Shown here piece by piece: positions 6,650-14,073 of a stretch of DNA of 19,980 bases. Origin of the DNA: Chloroflexota bacterium (GTDB lineage: Bacteria; Chloroflexota; Limnocylindria; Limnocylindrales; CSP1-4); assembly GCA_016200675.1 (NCBI GenBank), contig JACQEH010000029.1:1-19980 (forward strand). The letters are read 5' to 3'. Under the pieces are notes generated by a model. It was not told the DNA's origin. It searched no databases and was given only the letters and a program-made list of their open reading frames with translations. Position 1 is the first letter of the stretch. Every line of letters starts with the position of its first letter. The position numbers and the translations under genes were made by a program.

Positions 6650-9325
6650 TCAGGCGCTCGCTGGGACCGCCGTCGGGCGATTGGATGCCGCCGACCGACC
6701 GATCGCCGGCGGGCTGAAGCGGCGCAGACGCAACGCATTGGACACCACCGTCACCGATGACAGGGCCATCGCAGCGGCCGCGAAGATCGGGTCCAGCAGC
6801 CAGCCGGTGAACGGGTAGAAGGCCCCGGCCGCCAACGGGATCAGGGCGACGTTGTAGGCGAACGCCCAGAACAGGTTCTGCTTGATGTTCCGCATCGTGG
6901 CGCGTGACAGGGCAAACGCCGTTACCAGCGCCCGCAGGTCGCCACTCATGAGCGTCACCGAGCCCGACTCGATGGCGACATCGGTGCCGGTGCCGATCGC
7001 AACGCCGACGTCGGCCTGGGCGAGGGCCGGCGCGTCGTTGATCCCGTCGCCGACCATGGCCACGAGCTTGCCCTCCGCCTGGAGCTTGCGGACCTGCGCC
7101 GCCTTCTCATCGGGCCGGACGTCGGCCAGCACGCGGTCGACGCCGGCCTGGCGGGCGATGGCGCGCGCCGTGGTCTCGTTGTCGCCCGTCAGCATCACCA
7201 CCTCGAGGCCGCGTCGGTGGAGCTCGGCGACGGCCTCGACCGAACCGGCCTTGAGCGTGTCGGCGATGGCGATCACTCCTGCGACTCGACCATCGATGGC
7301 CGCGAATACGGGCGTCTTGCCGCTCGCCGCGAGCTCCTCGGCAACGGACTGCAGCCCGCCGATCTCGACACCTTTCGCGACGAGGAACGCCCCGCGGCCG
7401 ACGAGGATCGCGTGGCCGCCGACCGTTGCGTCGATCCCCTGGCCAGCGGTCGCCTCGAATGCACTGGTGTCGCGAAGCTCGAGTGAGCGCTCGTCGCGGG
7501 CAAAGCGAACGATCGCCTCGCCCAACGGGTGTTCCGATCCACGCTCCGCGGACGCCGCGAGCCCAAGGAGCTCCTCCTCGCCCGGTGCCCCATCTGCCCG
7601 GACCACGTCGGTGACGCGCGGCTTGCCTTCGGTGAGGGTGCCCGTCTTGTCGACGACGACCGCGCGGACGTTGTGAAGCCGCTCGAGCGCCTCGGCGTTC
7701 CGGAACAGGATGCCGTTCTCGGCGCCCTTGCCGGTTCCGACCATGATCGAGGTCGGCGTCGCGAGCCCCAGCGCGCAGGGGCAGGCGATGATCAGGACGG
7801 CGACCATGTTGAGGAGAGCGAGATTGAATGCCGGCGCCGGCCCGAGGACGAACCAGGCGACGAAGGTCAGGGCGGCGATCCCGAGCACCGCCGGCACGAA
7901 GTAGCCGGTCACGACATCCGCCAGGCGCTGGATCGGCGCCTTCGAGCCCTGGGCCTCCTGGACGAGCCGGACGATCTGGGCAAGGACGGTGTCTCGCCCG
8001 ACGCGGGTCGCCTCGAAGCGGAACGCCCCCGACGTGTTCAGGGTGCCGCCGATCACCTCATCGCCCGGCTCCTTCGTCGTCGGAATCGATTCCCCGGTGA
8101 TCATGCTCTCGTCAACGGCGGAGCGGCCATCACGGACGATCCCGTCGACCGGCACCTTCTCGCCGGGCCGGACGAACACGATGTCGCCACGGACGACCTC
8201 TTCGATCGGGATGTCGAGCTCGGCGTCTTGCCGAATGACGCGGGCGGTGCGCGGCGAGAGGCCGATCAGCTTCTTGATCGCGTCGGACGTGTGGCTCCGG
8301 GCCCGGGCCTCGAGGAACCGGCCCAGGAGGATCAGGGTCACGATCGCTGCAGCCGTGTCGAAGTAGAGCGGCAGCTGCGGACCGGTCGCGACGCCGGCCG
8401 CGCGGAAGAAGTCGCGAAACAGGATCGCGGCGAGGCTGTAGAAGTAGGCGGCCGACGTGCCGACAGCGATCAGCGTGTTCATGTCCGTCGCGCGATGACG
8501 GAGCACCTTCCAGGCGCCCTTGTAGAAGGGCCACCCGGCATAGAACTGTACGGGCGTGGCGAACGCGAGCTGCAGCCATGGGTTCATCAGGAACGCGGGC
8601 AGGAACGGAGCGACCGTCATCGACGCGAGCCCGAGCAGCAGTGGCACGGTCAGGACGGCGCCCACGATCAGTCGCCGCCGCGTGTCGGCGAGGTGACGCT
8701 GCTGGAAGCTCGTCTCCGGTGCGCCCGCCGCCTCGCGACGGGTGGTCGGTGACGTGACCGGCTCGGACGCAAGGCCCGCGGCTGGTTCGGCCGTCGTCGG
8801 CGCGGCATCAATGAGGAGCTTTGCCTCGTAGCCGGCCGCCTCGACGGCGGCGATGAGCTGGTCGGTGGTCACCCCCGGCCCCGCGACGACCGACGCTCGC
8901 TCCGTCGCAAGATTGACATTCGCCTCGACGACCCCATCAACCTTCCGCAGGTAACGCTCGATTCGGTTCACACACGACGCACAGGTCATGCCCTCGATGT
9001 CGAGCGCAACGGCGCGGGGGGCTGAAAGGCCGCCCTCGGGGGCATGGAATCCGATCTCCACCGCTCGTGGGCCGGGACCCGACACCTCGGCCCGGTCGAT
9101 GCGAGCTTCGTAGCCCGCGGCCTCGACCGCGGCGCGCAGCCCGTCCAGGTCGACGACCGACGGGTCAAAGCGGACGGATGCGGTCTCCGTGGCCAGGTTG
9201 ACATTCGCCTCGACGACGCCTTCGGCCTTCCGCAGGTAGCGTTCGATCCGATTCACGCAGGATGCGCACGTCATCCCTTCGACGGGGAAGCGGACGCCGC
9301 TGGCCGGAGGAGTCTCAGTCGTCAT
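6650..9325 (-). CDS. copA: CopA-type copper-exporting P1B ATPase with two HMA domains
   Basis: The product has 891 residues. Two N-terminal heavy-metal-associated domains carry GMTCASC (Cys20/23 and Cys115/118). A linker and the P-type core follow: TGES at 410-413 (actuator), CPC at 515-517 in the metal channel, DKTGT at 559-563 (phosphorylated Asp559), HP at 599-600, and GDGIND at 759-764. The seventh helix has the Tyr-Asn pair of Cu(I) pumps (Tyr824, Asn825), and the eighth has MALSS followed by NALRLRR. These assign it to the P1B-1 Cu(I) class, moving Cu(I) out of the cytoplasm. The two HMA domains are nearly identical over about 35 residues, suggesting a recent internal duplication. The start is 9 nt after the upstream YHS gene's stop and has no ribosome site of its own, so translation is probably coupled. 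The operon is likely controlled by the operator at 9857-9874. Confidence 0.96.
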   Translation of the reverse strand: MTTETPPASGVRFPVEGMTCASCVNRIERYLRKAEGVVEANVNLATETASVRFDPSVVDLDGLRAAVEAAGYEARIDRAEVSGPGPRAVEIGFHAPEGGLSAPRAVALDIEGMTCASCVNRIERYLRKVDGVVEANVNLATERASVVAGPGVTTDQLIAAVEAAGYEAKLLIDAAPTTAEPAAGLASEPVTSPTTRREAAGAPETSFQQRHLADTRRRLIVGAVLTVPLLLGLASMTVAPFLPAFLMNPWLQLAFATPVQFYAGWPFYKGAWKVLRHRATDMNTLIAVGTSAAYFYSLAAILFRDFFRAAGVATGPQLPLYFDTAAAIVTLILLGRFLEARARSHTSDAIKKLIGLSPRTARVIRQDAELDIPIEEVVRGDIVFVRPGEKVPVDGIVRDGRSAVDESMITGESIPTTKEPGDEVIGGTLNTSGAFRFEATRVGRDTVLAQIVRLVQEAQGSKAPIQRLADVVTGYFVPAVLGIAALTFVAWFVLGPAPAFNLALLNMVAVLIIACPCALGLATPTSIMVGTGKGAENGILFRNAEALERLHNVRAVVVDKTGTLTEGKPRVTDVVRADGAPGEEELLGLAASAERGSEHPLGEAIVRFARDERSLELRDTSAFEATAGQGIDATVGGHAILVGRGAFLVAKGVEIGGLQSVAEELAASGKTPVFAAIDGRVAGVIAIADTLKAGSVEAVAELHRRGLEVVMLTGDNETTARAIARQAGVDRVLADVRPDEKAAQVRKLQAEGKLVAMVGDGINDAPALAQADVGVAIGTGTDVAIESGSVTLMSGDLRALVTAFALSRATMRNIKQNLFWAFAYNVALIPLAAGAFYPFTGWLLDPIFAAAAMALSSVTVVSNALRLRRFSPPAIGRSAASNRPTAVPASA

Positions 9326-9334
9326 CGAGCCGGC

Positions 9335-9832
9335 TCACATCGACGGGACGTAGCTGGGGTCGAGATAGCGCTCGGGATCCTCGTCGAACTCGAGCTTGCA
9401 ACCTTTGCCACAGAAGAAGTAGTCGACGCCCTTGTACGAGCTGTTCAATCCCTTCGCCCGGGCCGACTCGGGCTCAACCGTCATCCCGCAGACAGGATCG
9501 AGGGCCTGGCCGGCAAGGTTGTGCGCCGCCTCTCCGTGCTCGTGATGGTCGCCCTCGGCTGATGGTCCGTGAACGCTCGGCCCGACCAGCCATGCGGCCT
9601 CGAGTCGCTCGCCCCACGGTGAGTCGAAGACCTGCAACTCCGGCCGGAAGCCTGCGCGTGGCGAGAGCGTGGCCGAGGCGCCCGGCCCAACGGCGAAATG
9701 ATTGCCGCAGCAGCAACCTTCTTCGACGACGTCACTGCGCCGGGCATATTCGACGCTCGGACGGCAGCCGCACGGACACGCATAGCCGGCCCGGACGAGG
9801 TCGGGCGTCGCTTCGAGAACGGTCAGCTGCAT
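9335..9832 (-). CDS. Cys-rich protein with C-terminal YHS domain, first gene of the copA operon
   Basis: The product has 165 residues. The N-terminal part has two Cys clusters, CPCGC (Cys19, 21, 23) and EEGCCCGNHF (Cys40-42, His45). A middle segment contains FDSPWGERLEAAWLVG, then a His-rich linker (DHHEHG at 95-100). The C-terminal YHS domain reads LDPVCGMTVE (Cys115) and FFCGKGCKLEF (Cys141, Cys145). The whole has at least nine Cys and four His in ligand-like spacing and should bind soft metal, probably copper, handing it to CopA encoded 9 nt downstream. This job is inferred from position; the N-terminal part is not a family I can name. A short ribosome site AGAGG lies 7 nt before the ATG. 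It is transcribed from the promoter that contains the CsoR-like operator. Confidence 0.87.
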   Translation of the reverse strand: MQLTVLEATPDLVRAGYACPCGCRPSVEYARRSDVVEEGCCCGNHFAVGPGASATLSPRAGFRPELQVFDSPWGERLEAAWLVGPSVHGPSAEGDHHEHGEAAHNLAGQALDPVCGMTVEPESARAKGLNSSYKGVDYFFCGKGCKLEFDEDPERYLDPSYVPSM

Positions 9833-9856
9833 CTCGGAACCTCTAGAAGGAAGGAC

Positions 9857-9874
9857 ATACTCCTAGGGAGTATA
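9857..9874 (-). promoter_or_regulatory. CsoR-like operator overlapping the -10 box of the copA operon
   Basis: The plus strand reads ATACTCC-TAG-GGAGTAT, a perfect 7-bp inverted repeat with a 3-nt spacer. It resembles the ATACCCC...GGGGTAT operators bound by the copper-sensing CsoR repressor in Gram-positive bacteria. On the minus strand a TATACT -10 hexamer (9874-9869) lies inside the right arm, so a bound repressor would block RNA polymerase. The predicted start of transcription is near 9862, giving a leader of about 30 nt before the YHS gene. No CsoR gene is in the window. Confidence 0.68.
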
Positions 9875-9916
9875 TCATCGAGGGCGGCCCGGCGCGATGT
9901 CGCTTCTCGATGTCGC

Positions 9917-10441
9917 TCAGCCCGGGTCTCGGATCAGGCGCGGTGCCGGCCCATCACCCGTCTCGCCTGCGCAGCGGGCACAGCCGCGCGCCCGCATCCT
10001 GAGCCGCCAGGCGAGCGTGCCGGCGAGCAGCGCGACTGATGCGGCGCCGATGAGCGGCTGCAACGGCGCAAAGACGTTGAGCGCGCCGGACACGCCGAGC
10101 GCCAGGACAACGATCTTGTTGCAGATCGGACAGCCGATCGCGAGGTACGCGGCTACTCCGCCGAGGGTCGCGCGGCCGGCGCCGACGCCCGCGTGAATGT
10201 CCGTGGCGGCGGCCCCACCCTTCGCGAGGTACGTCGCCAGGAGCAGCCCCACGAGCGGCGCCGACGCGAGCCACACCGCGATGTTGAACGGCTCGGTCGG
10301 TGTCATCCGGATGAAGAGCGGGTTGGGGATGACGGCCGAGGGCACGCCGAGCAGGATGAGCGCCACGATCGTCCCGCCGATCGCGGCGATCCAGAAGCGT
10401 CGATCCATGGTCGCCACGAGTCGCTCGAAAGCTTCTGTCAC
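9917..10441 (-). CDS. four-helix membrane protein with intramembrane CPIC motif
   Basis: The product has 174 residues from a GTG at 10441, preceded by AGGGG about 7 nt upstream; a TTG at 10465 would add 8 residues. There are four membrane segments (about 16-36, 52-71, 93-117, 124-146). The third holds AIGCPICNKIVVLALG, with Cys104 and Cys107 near the membrane face. The tail has a second pair, CARC (Cys154, Cys157). The last helix follows GALNVFAPLQPLIG. I do not know a named function. The Cys pairs fit either a thiol-redox role like VKOR/DsbB proteins or copper binding, and the copper genes on both sides favour the latter. The real VKOR pattern of four conserved Cys plus a Ser/Thr is not evident. 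It lies 84 nt upstream of the copA operon promoter in the same direction and is probably transcribed separately. Confidence 0.78.
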   Translation of the reverse strand: MTEAFERLVATMDRRFWIAAIGGTIVALILLGVPSAVIPNPLFIRMTPTEPFNIAVWLASAPLVGLLLATYLAKGGAAATDIHAGVGAGRATLGGVAAYLAIGCPICNKIVVLALGVSGALNVFAPLQPLIGAASVALLAGTLAWRLRMRARGCARCAGETGDGPAPRLIRDPG

Positions 10442-10799
10442 TACGCACCCCTGAGGTGGCGGCAATCCTACGACATCGCTCTCGTTCCCCGTGCCTCCGG
10501 GGAGTTCTTGGCCCAGCCGGACCCGACAATCGCGCCACGAGCGCCCGGGCGCGCTTGGGCGTCGGCAAGGTGCTCTACGAGCGCTCGTGGATCGACGGCC
10601 GCCAGGAGCGGCGACTCGCCCATGCGGGCCTCGTCACGGGACGCCGGCGAGCTGGGTTCCGGAGGACGCTCCGAGGAAGCGAGGCCGATCGACCTTGACC
10701 AAGTCTTGATGCAAACCGGCACTCGGGGTTGAGGTGGGCGGCGCACGCTCCTGGACGCAGGGCGGAGGCACTGCCCGAATCGGCACAGGAGAGACTCGA
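10442..10799 (+). other. 358-nt divergent intergenic region without a convincing gene
   Basis: This gap lies between the minus-strand CPIC membrane gene and the plus-strand SHOCT gene. A plus-strand frame (10456-10698) and a minus-strand frame (10623-10468, 51 codons) exist, but both have shadow-like composition and no ribosome site. A TTGACC hexamer lies at 10694-10699, but I see no good -10 at the matching distance. Promoters for both flanking genes must be here; a decayed gene is also possible. Confidence 0.5.
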
Positions 10800-11036
10800 A
10801 TGATGGGATATGGATTCGACGGCGGGTCGTTCGGATGGATCTGGATGCTCGGCGGCCTGCTCGTGATGGTCGGCTTCGTGGTTCTGATCGTGTGGGCCGT
10901 GAGTGCCGTGAGCCGCGGTGGTGCGAGCCGCGAACCCGAACGACCGACGGCACTCGACATCCTGCGCGAACGGCACGCTCGAGGAGAGATCACCGAGCAG
11001 GAGTTCGAGCAAGCCAAGAAGACCCTGGGGTACTGA
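10800..11036 (+). CDS. small membrane protein with C-terminal SHOCT domain
   Basis: The product has 78 residues. It has one membrane helix (about 13-36) after a short Gly-rich start (MMGYGFDGG), a basic/flexible linker, and a SHOCT motif in ALDILRERHARGEITEQEFE. SHOCT is a short helical oligomerisation element common on small membrane proteins in Gram-positive and related bacteria; its task here is unknown. The ribosome site AGGAG, about 8 nt before the ATG at 10800, decides the start; an upstream in-frame start at 10734 would add 22 unlikely residues. The gene is 2 nt from the cupredoxin gene, so the two form an operon and may act together at the membrane. Met/Gly-rich small proteins next to cupredoxins are often copper related, but that is inference. 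Confidence 0.85.
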   Translation: MMGYGFDGGSFGWIWMLGGLLVMVGFVVLIVWAVSAVSRGGASREPERPTALDILRERHARGEITEQEFEQAKKTLGY

Positions 11037-11038
11037 TC

Positions 11039-11562
11039 GTGGCCGAGCGTCGCGTTGCCGGTCTGGGGATCGGTCTGATTGCAGCGGGAATCCTCCTCCT
11101 CGCAGCCGCGGCCGTACTGGGCGCGGGGTCGCTCCCCGGGCGGCCGGCGACGTGGGGCTTGGGCCCCGGCGGCATGATGGGCTTCGGTGGGGCAATCGGC
11201 GGATCACCCCCCGATCCGGGTTCGCCCGGCTTCATCGCGGGGTCGCCCTCCGCGCCGCGCATCGTGCGCATCGTCGCGAGTGGCAGCCTCCGGTTCGCTC
11301 CCGATGTCGTGACCGTCAAGCAGGGCGAAACGATTACCTTCGAGGTCACGTCGATGGGGATGGCCAGCCACGAGTTCATGGTCGGGCCCGCGGCCGACGT
11401 GGCGGCGGACGTGGCCGGCACTCCCGAGGTCGCGACATCGCGATGATGCAGACGAAGTCCCTGACGTACACGTTCGCCGGGCCTGGTCCGTTCGCGTTCG
11501 CCTGTCACGCCCCCGGCCATTTCGAGGCCGGAATGGCTGGCACGATCGCCGTCATCCCTTGA
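11039..11562 (+). pseudogene. cupredoxin (type-1 copper protein) with a single-base frameshift
   Basis: Read from the GTG at 11039, the frame encodes a membrane anchor (about 8-30), a Gly/Pro-rich linker and the first half of a cupredoxin fold, IVRIVASGSLRFAPDVVTV to SHEFMVGPAADV (copper ligand His111), then stops at 11444-11446 after 135 residues. The other frame continues the domain with no gap: ADIAMMQTKSLTYTF, then FACHAPGHFEAGMAG, which holds Cys156, His161 and Met166 in numbering for the joined protein of 174 residues. All four type-1 copper ligands are thus present across two frames. One missing base near 11434 explains it. The site is the near-palindrome TCGCGA-CA-TCGCGA, prone to deletion or to sequencing error. 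If intact, the protein would be an outward-facing electron carrier or copper buffer, cotranscribed with the SHOCT protein. Confidence 0.8.
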
Positions 11563-11579
11563 CGCCTCGACGACCTGGC

Positions 11580-13541
11580 TCACCCGACTTTCACGACCCG
11601 CAGCCCGTTGGCCACCGCGAGCAGCTCGCTCGCCTCGTGGGCGGTGACCGCCAGGGCAACCGTGAAGACTCCCGCCGTGGCACCCGGGATGAGGACTGCG
11701 AGCACGGCCAGCGAGAACGCGACATTCTGGCGGGAGATGGACCTGGCACGCCGCCCGAGCCGGAGCGCGAATGCCGCCTTCTCCAGGTCGTCGGCCATGA
11801 GCGCGACGTCGGCCGCCTCGATCGCGGCGTCCGTCCCGGCGGTGCCCATCGCGATCCCGACCGTGGCGGCCGCCAACGCCGGAGCATCGTTCACCCCGTC
11901 GCCGATCATCGCAACCGCACCGTGCTCGCGTTCGAGCTGCTTGACCGCGGCGACCTTGTCCTCCGGCTTCAAGCCGGCCCGGACATCGTCGATCCCGAGC
12001 TCTCCGGCGATCGCCGCCGCGGTCCGCGGATGGTCGCCGCTGAGCATCACAACCCGCTCGACACCGAGCCGGTGGAACGCCTCGATCGCCGCCTTCGCGT
12101 TCGGGCGGACCTGATCGCGGAGCGCGAGTAGGCCGAGGATCCGCGCCTTCGCCGCCGGGAGGCGCCCTCCCTGGCCGACGAGGACGACCGTCTTGCCCGC
12201 CTCGCGGAGTTCCTCGATGAGGGTCGCCACCGGCGCGGCGGGCACCACGCCGAGCTCGGCGAACAGGTCCTGGCTCCCGACGAGGACCTCGTGCCCCTCG
12301 ACCCGGGCCCGGGCGCCGGCGCCGGTGAGCGCCGCGAAGTCGGTGACCTCGGCTGGCCGGATGCCACGCTGCTCGGCGGCCGCAACGATCGCCCGTGCGA
12401 GCGGGTGCTCGGAGAAGTGCTCCACGGAGGCGGCGAGCTCGAGCAGGCGGGCCGGCTCAATGCCGTCGATCGGCACGATGTCAGTCACCTCGGGACGGCC
12501 GAAGGTGAGCGTTCCGGTCTTGTCGAGGGCGATGACCCGGACGAGCCCGAGGTTCTCGAGGTCCATCCCGCCCTTGATGAGGACGCCGCGTCGCCCGCCG
12601 CTGCCGATGCCCGCGGCCATCGCGACTGGGGTCGACATGACGAGCGCACAGGGCGCGCCAGCGACGACAAGGGTGATCGCCCGGGTGAGCCACGTCTCCG
12701 GCTGGCCGCCGAGCGCGATCGGTACGATGGCGAGGGCGGCCGCGCCCAGGAGGAGTGTCGGGCTGTAGCGGCGGCTGAAACGCTCGATGAAGCGCTGTGA
12801 CCGACCCTTCTGCTCCTGCGCTTCCTCCACGAGATGGATGATCGCCGAGAGGGTGTTCTCGGCAAACGCCGTCGTCGCCTCGATCTCGAGCGCCCCCTGC
12901 CGGTTGATCGTGCCCGCGAAGACCTTGTCGCCGGGGCCTTTGTCGACCGGCACGCTCTCACCGGTTACCGGCGACTCGTCAAGGCTCGTCCGCCCGGTCC
13001 GGATGACGCCGTCGGTGGCGAGACCCTCGCCGGGGCGAACAACGAAGACGTCCCCCGGGACGAGCTCGGTCGCAGGCACCGTCACCTCTGCCCCGTCCCG
13101 CAGCACCCGCGCCTCCTTCGGAGCCAGATCAAGCAGGGCGCGGATTGCCGAGCGAGTCCGGGCGAAGGTGAGCGACTCGACGGCCTCGGCCGAGCCGTAG
13201 AGAAAGACGAGGAACGCTGCCTCCTCCCATGCTCCGAGAGCGGCCGCCCCGATGGTGGCGACCGCCATCAGGACCTCGATGCCGATCTCCCGCTCTGCGA
13301 CGAGCTCTTCGAGGCCCTCGCGGGCCCACCAGTACCCTCCGAACGGCATCGCGGCGACGTACAGGGCGATCGCGACGTCGCGCGGCAGAGCCCAGGTCGC
13401 CTGGCCGAGGGCTCCGGAGGCGAGCAGGAAACCCGAGACGACGGCTCCGACGATCGGCGGATAGGTCCACCACGATCCTCGCCAGGACCCGGATGGTTCA
13501 TCGCGCTGGTCGCTCACGTCGTCCTCGTTCTGTCGTTTCAT
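11580..13541 (-). CDS. P1B-type heavy-metal ATPase without HMA domains, APC motif variant
   Basis: The product has 653 residues. There is no N-terminal metal-binding domain. The core shows TGES (193-196), DKTGT (340-344), HP (379-380) and GDGVND (547-552). The membrane metal motif is GAPCALVMSTP: Ala296-Pro297-Cys298, in place of CPC in Cu/Zn pumps or SPC in the P1B-4 group. The last helix has AHEASELLAVANGLRV, resembling the HEGxT-type stretch of P1B-4 pumps. Together with the missing HMA domain this places it near P1B-4 (Co/Zn/Fe/Cd). The neighbour regulator is CmtR-like, whose known form in Mycobacterium senses Cd/Pb next to a P-type ATPase, so Cd/Pb/Zn export is the best guess. The ATG at 13541 has no ribosome site; GTG at codon 9 (13517) follows GAGG closely and is a good alternative. 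The gene converges on the cupredoxin, 17 nt apart. Confidence 0.92.
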   Translation of the reverse strand: MKRQNEDDVSDQRDEPSGSWRGSWWTYPPIVGAVVSGFLLASGALGQATWALPRDVAIALYVAAMPFGGYWWAREGLEELVAEREIGIEVLMAVATIGAAALGAWEEAAFLVFLYGSAEAVESLTFARTRSAIRALLDLAPKEARVLRDGAEVTVPATELVPGDVFVVRPGEGLATDGVIRTGRTSLDESPVTGESVPVDKGPGDKVFAGTINRQGALEIEATTAFAENTLSAIIHLVEEAQEQKGRSQRFIERFSRRYSPTLLLGAAALAIVPIALGGQPETWLTRAITLVVAGAPCALVMSTPVAMAAGIGSGGRRGVLIKGGMDLENLGLVRVIALDKTGTLTFGRPEVTDIVPIDGIEPARLLELAASVEHFSEHPLARAIVAAAEQRGIRPAEVTDFAALTGAGARARVEGHEVLVGSQDLFAELGVVPAAPVATLIEELREAGKTVVLVGQGGRLPAAKARILGLLALRDQVRPNAKAAIEAFHRLGVERVVMLSGDHPRTAAAIAGELGIDDVRAGLKPEDKVAAVKQLEREHGAVAMIGDGVNDAPALAAATVGIAMGTAGTDAAIEAADVALMADDLEKAAFALRLGRRARSISRQNVAFSLAVLAVLIPGATAGVFTVALAVTAHEASELLAVANGLRVVKVG

Positions 13542-13556
13542 GATAGAGTGAAATGA
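13536..13556. promoter_or_regulatory. divergent promoter/operator between the P1B ATPase and the CmtR-like regulator
   Basis: TTTCA (13536-13540) and TGAAA (13549-13553) form an inverted repeat with an 8-nt spacer. This AT-rich patch in GC-rich DNA contains TATCAT on the minus strand (13545-13540) and TAGAGT on the plus strand (13544-13549), both usable -10 boxes. If the ATPase starts at 13517 and the regulator at 13640, both boxes lie properly upstream. ArsR-family repressors bind such imperfect inverted repeats over promoters, so autoregulation and control of the pump from one site is expected. Confidence 0.45.
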
Positions 13557-13639
13557 TGACAGGTTCGGACGCCCCGGTCACGGTCGGACGAGCCGACGCG
13601 CCGGATCAGAGAATTGACGCGCCCCCGGAAGGGCCGCGG

Positions 13640-14041
13640 GTGAAGCCGCTCGAGGTGCCCCAGGCGCGCCTCGCCGCAAAGCTCTATCGGGGCCTGGCCG
13701 ACCCCGCCCGCTTCGGGCTCCTCGTGGCGCTGCGCGACGGTCCGCAGGCGGCCGGGGATCTCGCGAAACGCACCGGCCTCAGCCCGTCGCGCGCCTCCAA
13801 CCACCTGCTCTGCCTGCTCGAATGTGGCCTCGTTCGGGTCGAGCCCGAGGGCCGCCGGAACGTCTACCGACTGGCCGACCCGGCGGTCGAGTGCGTGCTC
13901 GACTCGAGCCGCGCCCTCCTCGCGCAGGTCGGCCCACGCATCGAGGCCTGTCTCAACTACGGGACGCCGGCGCGACGCAATCTACGGCCACTCAGCGGTC
14001 GGGAAGCTGTCGTGATGCGGGGGGGCTTGATCGATCCATAG
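13640..14041 (+). CDS. ArsR-family metal sensor resembling CmtR (Cd/Pb)
   Basis: The product has 133 residues from GTG 13640. It is a winged-helix repressor: LADPARFGLLVALRDGPQAA, then a DNA-recognition helix in LSPSRASNHL, then the wing GRRNVYRLAD. Cysteines at 58 and 62 (LLCLLECGLV) and 104 (EACLNYG) fall at almost the same positions as Cys57, Cys61 and Cys102, which bind Cd/Pb in mycobacterial CmtR. An extra Cys85 is present. Metal binding should release the repressor from DNA and allow expression of the divergent ATPase. The GTG was chosen because GGAAGGG precedes it at good spacing and the numbering then fits CmtR; the ATG at 13553 would add 29 Pro/Asp-rich residues and would leave no room for a promoter. 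The metal specificity is inference from the Cys pattern. Confidence 0.88.
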   Translation: MKPLEVPQARLAAKLYRGLADPARFGLLVALRDGPQAAGDLAKRTGLSPSRASNHLLCLLECGLVRVEPEGRRNVYRLADPAVECVLDSSRALLAQVGPRIEACLNYGTPARRNLRPLSGREAVVMRGGLIDP

Positions 14042-14073
14042 GCGGATCGTGGCGTCAGCTGGCCTCAGTGCGG

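Noticed and set aside
7529..8752. 407-codon plus-strand frame inside copA
   Set aside because: It is the antisense of the ATPase core.
10456..10698. 80-codon plus-strand frame in the divergent gap
   Set aside because: It has no ribosome site and Arg-rich composition, and the opposite strand is equally open; it was kept only as a note on the gap.
10694..10699. TTGACC as -35 of the SHOCT-cupredoxin operon
   Set aside because: No acceptable -10 lies 16-18 nt downstream.
11430..11446. Programmed frameshifting in the cupredoxin gene
   Set aside because: There is no slippery heptamer or downstream structure that I can see, and the fold needs both halves; a deletion or sequencing error is simpler.
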